From: Melioribacter roseus
Lineage (GTDB): Bacteria; Bacteroidota; Ignavibacteria; Ignavibacteriales; Melioribacteraceae
DNA: 64,000 nt
Assembly: GCA_020722065.1 (NCBI GenBank)
Contig: DYLK01000002.1
Span: 62,001 to 126,000 of the forward strand
Direction: 5' to 3'
Numbering within the stretch: position 1 is the stretch's first letter; each line of letters opens with the position of its first letter. This document shows positions 9,824-18,467 of the stretch, one piece after another. Under the pieces are notes generated by a model. That model was not told where the DNA came from. It saw only the letters and a program-made list of their open reading frames with translations, and ran no database searches. The translations under genes and the position numbers were made by a program.

Positions 9824-10774
9824 ATGCTATCTGAAGTTAAATTATCAAAATTATTAGCAAAAGATAAAAGAACAATTTCCCGACTAATTTCACAAGTTGA
9901 AGATGATGAGGCTCCATCTGAATTATTAAATCAATTATTCAAAATTGGCGGAAAATCGTACAAAATTGGAATTACGGGACCACCAGGTGCGGGAAAATCT
10001 ACTCTCACTAATCAATTAACTAAATTATTAGTTGAAAAAGGATTTTTTGTAGGAATAATAGCAATTGACCCAACAAGTCCATTTTCAGGCGGAGCTTTGC
10101 TTGGCGATCGTGTCCGAATGAATGAAATTGGGCTTCACCCAAATGTTTATATAAGAAGTATGGCAACTCGTGGAAGTCTTGGTGGTTTGAGTAAAAAAGC
10201 AATTGATGCAAGCGATGTTTTGGATGCTGCGGGTTTTGATTTCATTATTTTTGAAACTGTTGGCGTTGGACAATCAGAACTTGACATAGCACAAACTGCT
10301 GATACCACACTTGTTGTGCTTGTCCCAGAATCTGGTGATTCAGTTCAAGCTATGAAAGCTGGTTTGATGGAAATTGCAGATTTTTTTGTATTAAATAAAA
10401 GTGATCGTCCAGGTGCTGATAATGCAATTATTTCAATTCGGACAATCCTGCAACTTAGTCATCATCAAGATATTGAATGGCAAATTGATATAATTAAAGC
10501 AGTTGCTTCTCAAAATATCGGAATCGAAGAAATTTATCAGAAAATTGAAGGACATCGTAAATTCCTTGAAAATTCTGACTCAATCGAAAAAAGAAGAAAG
10601 AGAAATAACACAATTAGAATCAAAAATATTGTAGAAAATGCTTTAAGAATTGAAATGTGGAGCAATAAACGCGAATTGTTTTTACAAGATGGCGTAAATA
10701 AAGTAGTAAAAAGAGAAAAGACACCACTCGAATTAGCAACAGAATTGATTAATAATTATAAAATGGATGAATAA
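9824..10774 (+). CDS. meaB: MeaB/ArgK family G-protein chaperone of B12-dependent mutase
   Basis: The 316-residue GTPase has the P-loop GPPGAGKST (about residues 52-60), the switch region DPTSPFSGGALLGDR, ETVGVGQSE and the base-recognition NKSDRPGA. MeaB proteins load adenosylcobalamin into methylmalonyl-CoA mutase and protect it. No mutase gene is in the window. The next gene, an acyl-CoA carboxylase subunit, overlaps by one base (TAATG), which fits propionate/branched-chain acyl-CoA metabolism. Confidence 0.93.
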   Translation: MLSEVKLSKLLAKDKRTISRLISQVEDDEAPSELLNQLFKIGGKSYKIGITGPPGAGKSTLTNQLTKLLVEKGFFVGIIAIDPTSPFSGGALLGDRVRMNEIGLHPNVYIRSMATRGSLGGLSKKAIDASDVLDAAGFDFIIFETVGVGQSELDIAQTADTTLVVLVPESGDSVQAMKAGLMEIADFFVLNKSDRPGADNAIISIRTILQLSHHQDIEWQIDIIKAVASQNIGIEEIYQKIEGHRKFLENSDSIEKRRKRNNTIRIKNIVENALRIEMWSNKRELFLQDGVNKVVKREKTPLELATELINNYKMDE

Positions 10775-12429
10775 TGAGAAAAATTGGTAAGCAGATTATT
10801 GAAAATTCAGTTTTTCTACAAAGAGAAGATTATCACAAAAATTTAATCAGAAAAATTAACGCCATCCACAATAAAATTAAACTCGGTGGTGGGGAAAAAG
10901 CTATTGAACATCAACACAAAAAAGGAAAATTAACTGCTCGCGAAAGAATAAATAAATTGATTGATGCAAATTCTAAATTCTACGAAATTAATTCCTTTGC
11001 TGCTTATGGTGATTATAAAGAATACGGAGAAGCTCCATCAGCTGGAACTGTAATGGGAATTGGAAAAATTCACACTAAATTACACTTTATTGTTGCCAAC
11101 GATGCAACTGTAAAAGCAGGAGCTTGGTTTCCACTAACAGCAAAAAAGAATTTACGAGCACAAGAAATTGTAATGCAAAATCATATCCCAATAATTTATT
11201 TGGTTGATAGTGCAGGAGTTTTCCTTCCATTACAAGATGAAATTTTCCCCGATAAAGAACATTTTGGTAGAATTTTTCGAAATAATGCCAAAATCTCAGC
11301 GATGGGAATTCCGCAAATATCTGCAATTATGGGACCATGTGTAGCTGGCGGGGCTTATCTTCCAATAATGTCTGACGAAGCTTTGATTGTTGAAGGCGAA
11401 GGTTCAGTTTTTCTTGCTGGTTCCCATTTAGTAAAAGCTGCGATTGGTGAAGATATTGAAAATGAAAAATTGGGTGGTGCAAAAGTTCAATCTAACATTT
11501 CAGGCGTAACTGATTATATTTCTACCGATGATGAAGATGCGATAAATACAATCAGAAATATTTGCGGGATGAACGGTAAATTTGAAAATGCTGGATTAAA
11601 TCGAATAGAAAGTAAAAAACCTAAATTCGACGAAAATGAGATTTATGGAATTCTACCTGAAGATAATTTCAAACAATATGATATGTATGAGTTAATTGCA
11701 AGAATTACTGACAATTCAGAAATTGATGAATATAAAGCTGGTTACGGAAAAACAATAATTACTGCATACGCAAGAATTGATGGTTGGGCAGTTGGAATTG
11801 TTGCAAATCAGCGAACTGTAGTAAAAAATGAAAAAGGCGAAATGCAGATTGGTGGAGTAATTTATTCTGATTCTGCTGACAAAGCTACTAGATTTATTAT
11901 GAATTGTAATCAAAAACGAATTCCATTATTATTTCTACAAGATGTTACAGGATTTATGGTCGGCAGTAAAGCCGAACATGGAGGAATCATAAAAGATGGT
12001 GCAAAAATGGTGAATGCCGTTGCAAACTCAGTTGTTCCTAAAATAACAATTATTGTCGGAAATAGTTTTGGAGCTGGTAATTATGCAATGTGTGGAAAAG
12101 CCTACGACCCAAGATTTATTTTTGCCTATCCAAATTCAAAAATTTCTGTGATGGGAGGCAATCAAGCGAGTAGTGTTTTGCTAGATATTAAAATCAAACA
12201 AATGGAAAAAGGCGGGAAACACTTTTCAGAAGAAGAAAAAGCAAAATTATTATCAGACATAAAGAAATCTTATGATGAGAAAAGCGAACCACTTTATGCT
12301 GCGTCAAAAATTTGGATTGATGAAATTATCGACCCAATTTTAACTCGCGAATACGTTTCAATGGCTCTTGAAGTTGCAAATAACAACCCAAATTGGGAAA
12401 AATTTAATGTAGGGATATTACAAACTTAA
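10774..12429 (+). CDS. Acyl-CoA carboxylase carboxyltransferase subunit, methylcrotonyl-CoA type
   Basis: The 551-residue crotonase-fold protein is the beta subunit of a biotin-dependent carboxylase. MGPCVAGGAYLPIMSDEA and GNSFGAGNYAMCGKAYDPR followed by ISVMGGNQAS resemble 3-methylcrotonyl-CoA carboxylase beta more than propionyl-CoA carboxylase. That would place it in leucine breakdown. However, meaB directly upstream suggests propionyl/methylmalonyl metabolism, so the substrate is open. No biotin carboxylase/BCCP subunit is encoded nearby. Its 3' end is followed by a strong hairpin. Confidence 0.9.
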   Translation: MRKIGKQIIENSVFLQREDYHKNLIRKINAIHNKIKLGGGEKAIEHQHKKGKLTARERINKLIDANSKFYEINSFAAYGDYKEYGEAPSAGTVMGIGKIHTKLHFIVANDATVKAGAWFPLTAKKNLRAQEIVMQNHIPIIYLVDSAGVFLPLQDEIFPDKEHFGRIFRNNAKISAMGIPQISAIMGPCVAGGAYLPIMSDEALIVEGEGSVFLAGSHLVKAAIGEDIENEKLGGAKVQSNISGVTDYISTDDEDAINTIRNICGMNGKFENAGLNRIESKKPKFDENEIYGILPEDNFKQYDMYELIARITDNSEIDEYKAGYGKTIITAYARIDGWAVGIVANQRTVVKNEKGEMQIGGVIYSDSADKATRFIMNCNQKRIPLLFLQDVTGFMVGSKAEHGGIIKDGAKMVNAVANSVVPKITIIVGNSFGAGNYAMCGKAYDPRFIFAYPNSKISVMGGNQASSVLLDIKIKQMEKGGKHFSEEEKAKLLSDIKKSYDEKSEPLYAASKIWIDEIIDPILTREYVSMALEVANNNPNWEKFNVGILQT

Positions 12430-12454
12430 GATTTTAGAAAAGATACCTAATAAC

Positions 12455-12480
12455 AAAAAACCCTCCAAAGAGGGTTTTTT
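12455..12480. terminator. Bidirectional intrinsic terminator
   Basis: An 11-bp stem (aaaaaaccctc pairing with gagggtttttt) with a CAAA loop is flanked by A and T runs on both sides. It lies between the convergent carboxyltransferase gene (plus) and rpmA (minus) and can stop transcription from both. Confidence 0.9.
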
Positions 12481-12499
12481 AGTTTAGTTATAAAAAAAA

Positions 12500-12754
12500 C
12501 TATGCTTCGTAAACTGAAATAAACTTTCTATTGTTTTGTTTAACTTCAAATTTTACAACACCATCAGAAGTAGCAAAAAGTGAATCGTCTCCACCTTTTT
12601 GTACATTAACTCCAGGGTGAAATTTTGTTCCGCGTTGTCTAACTAAAATAGAACCAGCAGTAACTTTTTCACCACCAAATTTTTTAACTCCAAGGTATTG
12701 TGGATTACTATCACGACCGTTTCTTGATGAACCTTGACCTTTTTTATGTGCCAT
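12500..12754 (-). CDS. rpmA: 50S ribosomal protein L27
   Basis: The 84-residue protein starts [16 protein letters not shown], the mature-type N-terminus that reaches the peptidyl transferase centre, so no Firmicutes-style cleaved leader is present. [10 protein letters not shown] and the basic [10 protein letters not shown] segment are typical. The ATG is at 12754, 16 bases after rplU in the usual rplU-rpmA order. Confidence 0.98.
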   Translation of the reverse strand: MAHKKGQGSSRNGRDSNPQYLGVKKFGGEKVTAGSILVRQRGTKFHPGVNVQKGGDDSLFATSDGVVKFEVKQNNRKFISVYEA

Positions 12755-12770
12755 CTATATACCTCTTAAA

Positions 12771-13079
12771 TTACCCAATTTTTGTTATTTCAATTTTAGT
12801 TAATTGTTGTCGATGACCATTTCTTTTTTGATAAGATTTTCGTCTTGTTTTCTTAAAAACAATCACTTTGTCATCTTTAAGGTGTTCCAAAACTCTGGCT
12901 TCAACTTTTAAGCCTTCTACGTGAGGTGCACCAACTTTAATTTCTTCTCCATTCGAGAAAAGTAAAACCTTGTCAAATGTTACAACTGAATCAGCATCTG
13001 CACTTAATTTTGGGACATAATGCTTTTCGTTTTCACTTACTTTGAATTGTTGTCCGAGTATATCTACAACTGCGTACAT
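12771..13079 (-). CDS. rplU: 50S ribosomal protein L21
   Basis: The 102-residue protein has the family signature (KKTRRKSYQKRNGHRQQLT) and the start MYAVVDILGQQFKV. The ATG at 13079 lies five bases after a perfect GGAGG (13085-13089); a TTG four codons upstream overlaps that ribosome site and is rejected. A promoter-like element lies at 13109-13139. It is co-transcribed with rpmA. Confidence 0.97.
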   Translation of the reverse strand: MYAVVDILGQQFKVSENEKHYVPKLSADADSVVTFDKVLLFSNGEEIKVGAPHVEGLKVEARVLEHLKDDKVIVFKKTRRKSYQKRNGHRQQLTKIEITKIG

Positions 13080-13108
13080 CGAATCCTCCAAATAATTATC
13101 TTAGCTTG

Positions 13109-13139
13109 CAAAAATAAAGTTTTTTTTTTGTTTTGCAAA
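13109..13139 (-). promoter_or_regulatory. Predicted promoter of rplU-rpmA
   Basis: On the minus strand TTTG (13136-13139), 19 bases, then TATTTTTG (13109-13116) match the Bacteroidota -33/-7 pattern exactly. Transcription would start about 25 bases before rplU. The bases after the -7 box are CAAGCTAA, identical to those after the yceD -7 box. Confidence 0.7.
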
Positions 13140-13155
13140 AAAATGAAATATTTTT

Positions 13156-14175
13156 TTATTCAAATTCAAAAGGAACTTCAACCTCGCGACCAAGTTCTGC
13201 GGATTTGTACATTGAATCAATCATTTTCATTCTGTGCATAGCTCCTTCAATTGAAGAAACTACACCAACATTGTTAGAAATGGATGCAACAAAATGTTTG
13301 AGTTCATTTTCAAACGATTTCAAATAGAGTTCATTATTAGATATTTTTCTCATCAGAGGAGAAATATCTATTCTATCATTACCGATTTTTTTATAAGCTG
13401 TAAGCGGCGACAGTCGGGCTACTCCGTTTTCTCCGAAAAATTCTAATTGCATCTGTTCTTTATCATTATTTAACAACCAACTTACTTCATAAGCTAGCAC
13501 AAGATTATTTTTAAATCTCAACAAACCGATTGAAGAATCTTCAACTGCTGTGGTACGATGCTTAAAATTTTTTATAGAAACGGTTTCCAAATCAGGATAA
13601 TTTACACTCCAAATTGCTAAATCGAGGAGCAAAATTCCTAAATCCATTAAAACTCCTCCACCACTTTTTTCTTTTTCAAGAGCCCAATTTGCTTGCGAGC
13701 TTCTGCTTTTTGTCCAACTTGCTTTTATATAAAATATTTCTCCCAAATCCTTACTATTTACAATACTTTTCAAAAGCATTGTATCTGGTCTGAATCTCAA
13801 ATTCATTCCAACCATAGCTATTCGTTTGTTTTCACTAGCTATTTTCTTTATTTGGATAGCTTCTTGCAAACTTTTTGTTGCAGGTTTTTCAATCAAAATA
13901 TGTTTTCCTGCTTTAAGGCAATCTATTGCTATTTGGAAATGTGTGTCTGTCGGAGTTGTAATAATTACTGCTTCTATTTCAGAATTTTTTAACATTTCTT
14001 GATAATCTTGAAAACGATTGACAATGTTAAATTTATCTGCGACCATTTTAAGCTGATTTTTTTTAAGTTCAGAAACTGCTACAATTTCAATATTTTTCAT
14101 ATTCTTCAGAATAGGGAAATATCTAAGTTGAGCTATTGAACCAAGTCCGATTATACCAATTTTTGTTTGTGTCAT
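13156..14175 (-). CDS. Gfo/Idh/MocA family oxidoreductase
   Basis: The 339-residue protein has an N-terminal Rossmann fold with GIIGLGSIAQ (residues 7-16), the EKPATKS motif (E97-K98) that binds nicotinamide in this family, and a C-terminal alpha/beta domain. GGGVLMDLGILLLDLAIW corresponds to the motif near the active site, though the usual His of GGxxxDxGxH is replaced by Leu (DLGILL). Substrate is unknown; sugars or inositol-like polyols are usual. It lies two bases after dxs, probably by operon extension rather than shared pathway. Confidence 0.85.
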   Translation of the reverse strand: MTQTKIGIIGLGSIAQLRYFPILKNMKNIEIVAVSELKKNQLKMVADKFNIVNRFQDYQEMLKNSEIEAVIITTPTDTHFQIAIDCLKAGKHILIEKPATKSLQEAIQIKKIASENKRIAMVGMNLRFRPDTMLLKSIVNSKDLGEIFYIKASWTKSRSSQANWALEKEKSGGGVLMDLGILLLDLAIWSVNYPDLETVSIKNFKHRTTAVEDSSIGLLRFKNNLVLAYEVSWLLNNDKEQMQLEFFGENGVARLSPLTAYKKIGNDRIDISPLMRKISNNELYLKSFENELKHFVASISNNVGVVSSIEGAMHRMKMIDSMYKSAELGREVEVPFEFE

Positions 14176-14177
14176 AA

Positions 14178-16073
14178 TTATTTCTTGATAAATTCAATTA
14201 TACGTTTTGCAATTCCATTAGCATCTATTTCTAAATTTTGATGTAATTCTTTTTGAGTTCCTTGTTCTACAAATTGATCAGGTAGTGAAATACGTAGGAT
14301 ATTTTTATAGATGTTTTGCGAATTATAATATTCTAATACTGCACTTCCAAAACCACCTATTGGGGAATTTTCTTCAAGTGTAACAATATATTCAAATTCA
14401 CTTGCTATTTGATCCAGCATTTCAGTGTCAAGCGGACGTACGAATCGCATATTTACAATTTCTGCATTGATTCCCTTTTCAGAAAGAATTTGCAACGATT
14501 GATTGGCATATTCAACCATAATTCCTATTGCAAGCATCGCAACATGTGATCCTTTTTTAATAATTTCTGCTTTCCCGATTTCAATTTCTTTGAAATCTGA
14601 GTCGAGTTGAACACCCAATCCGCTCCCTCGTGGATATCGAATTGCAACTGGTCCTTTTTCATATTTTGTAGCAGTGAATAACATATTTCTTAGTTCATTT
14701 TCATCTTTTGGAGCCATTAAAATTAAATTTGGAATCATTCTCAAATAAGATAAATCAAATACGCCGTGATGTGTTGGTCCATCAGCCCCAACAAGACCAC
14801 CTCTGTCAATTGCAAAAATAACGTGCAGTTTTTGTAAAGCTACATCATGAATTATTTGGTCGAAAGCTCGTTGTAGAAAAGTTGAATATATTGCAACAAC
14901 AGGTTTAATTCCTTGTGTAGCTAAACCCGCTGCAAAAGTTACGGCATGTTCTTCGGCAATTCCAACATCAAAATACCTATTTGGGAATGCTTTTTGTACA
15001 AAATTTAAGCCTGTTCCATCTGGCATTGCTGCTGTAATTCCAACAATTTTTTCATCTCTTTGCATCAATTCGACCATAGTTTTTCCAAAAACTGATGTAT
15101 AAGATGGTTTGGTTGAATTATTTTGTATTGTTTTGCCTGTTACTTTATCAAATGGTGCAATTCCATGAAAATCAACAGCATTATCTTCGGCGGGTTTATA
15201 GCCTTTGCCTTTTTGGGTATTAATATGGACAAGAATTGGTCCATTATAATTTTTGATATAACTAAAAGTTTCTATTAGTTTGGGAAGATTATGTCCGTTA
15301 AAAGGTCCAAAATAACGAAATCCGAGTGATTCAAACAACATCCCAGGAGTTATAACCGATTTTATTCCAGTTTCTAATCTTGAAGCTACTTTTCGTAATC
15401 TGTCGCCAAAATTATCAAGTTTTCCTGTTAAATCCCAAATTGCCCCTTTTACTTTGTTGTATTCTGGTTTTGCCGCTATATTAGTAAAGTAGTTTGAAAT
15501 TTGCCAAACATTAGGAGCAATTGACATTTGATTATCGTTTAGAATTACAATCAAATTTTTCTTTAAAATTCCAGAGTTATTCATCGCTTCGTATGCCATT
15601 CCGTTTGTCATTGCTCCATCCCCAATAATTGCAATTACTTTTCTATCTCCTTGATTGTTCAGTGAATTTGCTGCTGCCATTCCTAATGCAGCGGAAATTG
15701 AAGTTGCCGCATGACCAGCTCCAAAAGTATCATAAATACTTTCAGAACGTTTTAGAAATCCACTTATGCCATTTAGTTGTCGAATTGTATTAAACTTGTC
15801 TCTTCTTCCAGTAATAATTTTATGAGGATAACCTTGATGCCCAGTGTCCCACACAATTAAATCGTTTGGAGTATTGAAAACTTTGTGCAAAGCAAGTGTA
15901 AGTTCAACAACTCCAAGTGAACCACCAAAATGTCCACCTATTACGCTTATTGTGTCTATTAAAAAATCTCGAATTTCTTGTGCTAATTCTGTTAGTTGAT
16001 TTATTTCGAGATTTCTAATATCTGCTGGATCGTTAACATTTGATAAATATTTATAATTCTTATTTAATTGCAT
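14178..16073 (-). CDS. dxs: 1-deoxy-D-xylulose-5-phosphate synthase
   Basis: This thiamine-diphosphate enzyme condenses pyruvate and glyceraldehyde-3-phosphate in the first step of the MEP isoprenoid pathway. In 631 residues it has GHQGYPHKI, the ThDP motif GDGAMTNGMAYEAMNNSG and the transketolase pyrimidine-binding part with GIAEEHAVTFAAG and DRGGLVGADGPTHHG. The product ultimately feeds farnesyl diphosphate for the squalene enzymes encoded at 44399-47376. The ATG is at 16073, 11 bases after xseB, so it follows xseA-xseB in one unit. Confidence 0.97.
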   Translation of the reverse strand: MQLNKNYKYLSNVNDPADIRNLEINQLTELAQEIRDFLIDTISVIGGHFGGSLGVVELTLALHKVFNTPNDLIVWDTGHQGYPHKIITGRRDKFNTIRQLNGISGFLKRSESIYDTFGAGHAATSISAALGMAAANSLNNQGDRKVIAIIGDGAMTNGMAYEAMNNSGILKKNLIVILNDNQMSIAPNVWQISNYFTNIAAKPEYNKVKGAIWDLTGKLDNFGDRLRKVASRLETGIKSVITPGMLFESLGFRYFGPFNGHNLPKLIETFSYIKNYNGPILVHINTQKGKGYKPAEDNAVDFHGIAPFDKVTGKTIQNNSTKPSYTSVFGKTMVELMQRDEKIVGITAAMPDGTGLNFVQKAFPNRYFDVGIAEEHAVTFAAGLATQGIKPVVAIYSTFLQRAFDQIIHDVALQKLHVIFAIDRGGLVGADGPTHHGVFDLSYLRMIPNLILMAPKDENELRNMLFTATKYEKGPVAIRYPRGSGLGVQLDSDFKEIEIGKAEIIKKGSHVAMLAIGIMVEYANQSLQILSEKGINAEIVNMRFVRPLDTEMLDQIASEFEYIVTLEENSPIGGFGSAVLEYYNSQNIYKNILRISLPDQFVEQGTQKELHQNLEIDANGIAKRIIEFIKK

Positions 16074-16084
16074 TTTAACCTTTC

Positions 16085-16291
16085 TTATTCAGCATTCAAG
16101 AACGTGCTGTTAATTTTTTCAATTTGTAATTCCGCATTTTTAAGTTCAGTAGAGCAGAAATTAGCTAATTTCATACCTTCTTCATAAAGATTTATCATAT
16201 CTTTTAGTGTAATTTCTTCGCTTTCAAGTAGCTTTGATATTTCCTCTAATCGATTGAGTGAATCCTCAAAATTTAATTTTTCTTTTGCCAT
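16085..16291 (-). CDS. xseB: Exonuclease VII small subunit
   Basis: The 68-residue protein has the XseB helix pattern FEDSLNRLEEISKLLESEEI followed by LIxLYEEGMKLANFC-like residues. It assembles with XseA into exonuclease VII, which degrades single-stranded DNA. The start at 16291 lies 19 bases inside the xseA 3' end, a usual overlap for this pair. Confidence 0.92.
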   Translation of the reverse strand: MAKEKLNFEDSLNRLEEISKLLESEEITLKDMINLYEEGMKLANFCSTELKNAELQIEKINSTFLNAE

Positions 16292-17466
16292 TTTGTTACC
16301 AGAATTTTTTTCTTTATCGAACGTAAAATAAATTGTTCATCGGAGGCTAATTCATCAAGTAATTTCGGTTCACCAAAATTACTTTCTGCAATTAGAAATC
16401 CTCGTTTTAGTGTTTGTTGAATATCTGAATTTGAGATTACTCTTTTTGATATTTCAATTTTATGTTGAAAAGTTATAATTTTCTTTTCAACTTCACTCGT
16501 TAAAGTGCTTGCAAGGTTATCAACATATTGAAATTTAATATACATTAAATCCGATAATTTTCGAAACCCGTGAGAGTTTATTATGCTTGAAATGTTTTTT
16601 CGATTTTTTTCGAAGTAGTTGTACATTTTCATTTTGGAATTATATGAAAATTCATTTATAAATCCAAGAATTTCACTTATATCAGGCAAAGCGTATTCCA
16701 TTGCGGCTGTTGGTGTCGCGGCTCGATAATCTGCTACAAAATCCGAAATTGTAAAATCAATCTCATGCCCAACACCGCTAATAATTGGTATTTCAGAATT
16801 GAAAATTGCTCGAGCAACAACTTCTTCGTTAAATGCCCATAAATCTTCAAGCGAACCACCACCTCTTCCTACAATTATAATATCAACTCGATTTTTTGTT
16901 TGATTTAATAATTCAATTGCACTAGCAATTTGTTGTGCCGAACCTTCCCCTTGAACTTTTACAGGAAAGTGAATTATCTTTATTGTGGGAAATTTTCTTT
17001 CAGCAACACTTAACATATCTTTTAAGGCTGCTGCTCCTTCGGCTGTTACAATTGCAATTGTTTTGGGAAATTTTGGAATTGCTTTCTTATTTGATTGATC
17101 AAACAAACCTTCGGCGGCAAGTTTTCGTTTTAATTTTTCGAAAGCTGCTTGCAATTCTCCTTCGCCATCAGGCGACATTTCTTTAACTGATATTTGATAA
17201 TTTCCACTTGGTGGATAAACAGTTACACTTCCGTGAACGATTACTTTCATACCATTTTCTGGCGAGAAAAATACGCGGGAATTATATGTTTTCCACATCG
17301 TACAATTTATCTGTGCGTTGGAATCTTTCAAAGTAAAATACCAATGACCAGAAAAGTGCTTTTTTAGATTGGAAATTTCTCCCTGAACTTGAACTTCCTC
17401 AAAATTATTTTCAATAATTAACTTAATATCTGATGTAATTTCAGAAACCGTCTGTAATTTCATCAT
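16273..17466 (-). CDS. xseA: Exonuclease VII large subunit
   Basis: The 397-residue protein has an N-terminal OB fold (VQGEISNLKKHFSGHWYFTL) and the catalytic domain with TAEGAAALKDM, GRGGGSLEDLWAFNEE and ISGVGHEIDFTISDFVAD, then a long helical region. It cuts single-stranded DNA in both directions with XseB. Two tandem ATGs (17466 and 17463) could serve as start. The stop of the DNA methyltransferase gene lies only four bases upstream. Confidence 0.95.
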   Translation of the reverse strand: MMKLQTVSEITSDIKLIIENNFEEVQVQGEISNLKKHFSGHWYFTLKDSNAQINCTMWKTYNSRVFFSPENGMKVIVHGSVTVYPPSGNYQISVKEMSPDGEGELQAAFEKLKRKLAAEGLFDQSNKKAIPKFPKTIAIVTAEGAAALKDMLSVAERKFPTIKIIHFPVKVQGEGSAQQIASAIELLNQTKNRVDIIIVGRGGGSLEDLWAFNEEVVARAIFNSEIPIISGVGHEIDFTISDFVADYRAATPTAAMEYALPDISEILGFINEFSYNSKMKMYNYFEKNRKNISSIINSHGFRKLSDLMYIKFQYVDNLASTLTSEVEKKIITFQHKIEISKRVISNSDIQQTLKRGFLIAESNFGEPKLLDELASDEQFILRSIKKKILVTKWQKKN

Positions 17467-17470
17467 TTTG

Positions 17471-18358
17471 TTAAACTTCCTTTCTAAAAATCAAACAATA
17501 TTGGTGATGACGATTTCCGACCCAAGCCGAATTTAATCCAAGTGGAAGCAATCTTTTATCATTTTGAAGCCAAATTTTTTCATCTTTCATTACCCAACTT
17601 TTATTCCCTCTTTTTGATAATGAAATTGCGGTATCGAAAGCAAGCGGAAAAAGCCGTCCATCAACAAAAACATTGTTTGTAATTACAACCAAATACGCTC
17701 CATTTTTTGTAATATCAAATACTTTATCAAAAATTAAAGCTTGCTTTTTAAGGAATTCATCATAATTTTCTGTATTCCCAATATCGTCAGATTCCATAGA
17801 ATATTTTGTGTCTAACCCTTTTTCAGCTCTATTTTTCTGACGTACAGAATTTCTTTCAAGTTGATTCCAATATGGAGGCGATGTTATCACAAAATCCATT
17901 TCTTTTTCAGTGCGATTTCTAACCAAGTCTATCAAATTATTTGAATTCCCGTTAATTGGAAGCAAATTATAAGTAAAATTATTTTCCTCAATTCGCTTTT
18001 GAGCAATTTCAAAATATTTTGGCGAAAGTTCAATCCCAATTCCATTTCTTTCTAAATTTCCACATGCAATTAGTGTACTTCCAGTTCCAAGAAATGGGTC
18101 GAAAACAAAATCACCTTTTTTTGTAAAAAATTTAATGAATTCTTCAACAAGAGATTCTGGGAATTTTGCTGGATGTAGAATCTCATCGTCTTTTCTTCTT
18201 TTTGGTTGATGTAAAAACCAAGTCTTTGTAAATTTTATCCATTCTTTGCCTGTTAAATCATTAAGCTTATTTTTTTTACTTAATTTACCACGTTCTGGTA
18301 TTTCAATATATTTTTCTTCAGATTTCAAATACCTACTACTTTGTTTTTTGAGTTGCAA
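17471..18358 (-). CDS. Solitary DNA methyltransferase (SPPY-type, N4-cytosine or N6-adenine)
   Basis: The 295-residue protein has S-adenosylmethionine motif I (DPFLGTGSTLIA, about residues 84-95) before the catalytic motif TSPPYWNQLE (about 159-168). Motif IV with TSPPYW is typical of N4-cytosine methylases of the N6_N4_Mtase superfamily, but the target base cannot be settled from sequence. No restriction endonuclease is nearby, so it looks like an orphan. The start is uncertain: the TTG at 18358 is the first candidate and no in-frame ATG lies upstream before a stop. It leads into xseA. Confidence 0.85.
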   Translation of the reverse strand: MQLKKQSSRYLKSEEKYIEIPERGKLSKKNKLNDLTGKEWIKFTKTWFLHQPKRRKDDEILHPAKFPESLVEEFIKFFTKKGDFVFDPFLGTGSTLIACGNLERNGIGIELSPKYFEIAQKRIEENNFTYNLLPINGNSNNLIDLVRNRTEKEMDFVITSPPYWNQLERNSVRQKNRAEKGLDTKYSMESDDIGNTENYDEFLKKQALIFDKVFDITKNGAYLVVITNNVFVDGRLFPLAFDTAISLSKRGNKSWVMKDEKIWLQNDKRLLPLGLNSAWVGNRHHQYCLIFRKEV

Positions 18359-18467
18359 AATAACCGAATTCTTGATTTTTATGAAATAAAAGATAAATAA
18401 TTATACAAGATTGAAAATATCACTTTTGTATATTATGCCTTTCATTTTATAATTCTTTGAGGAAATT

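Noticed and set aside
12455-12480. Ribosomal-protein leader structure for rpmA
   Set aside because: The hairpin lies after the rpmA stop, not before its start, and has terminator form in both directions.
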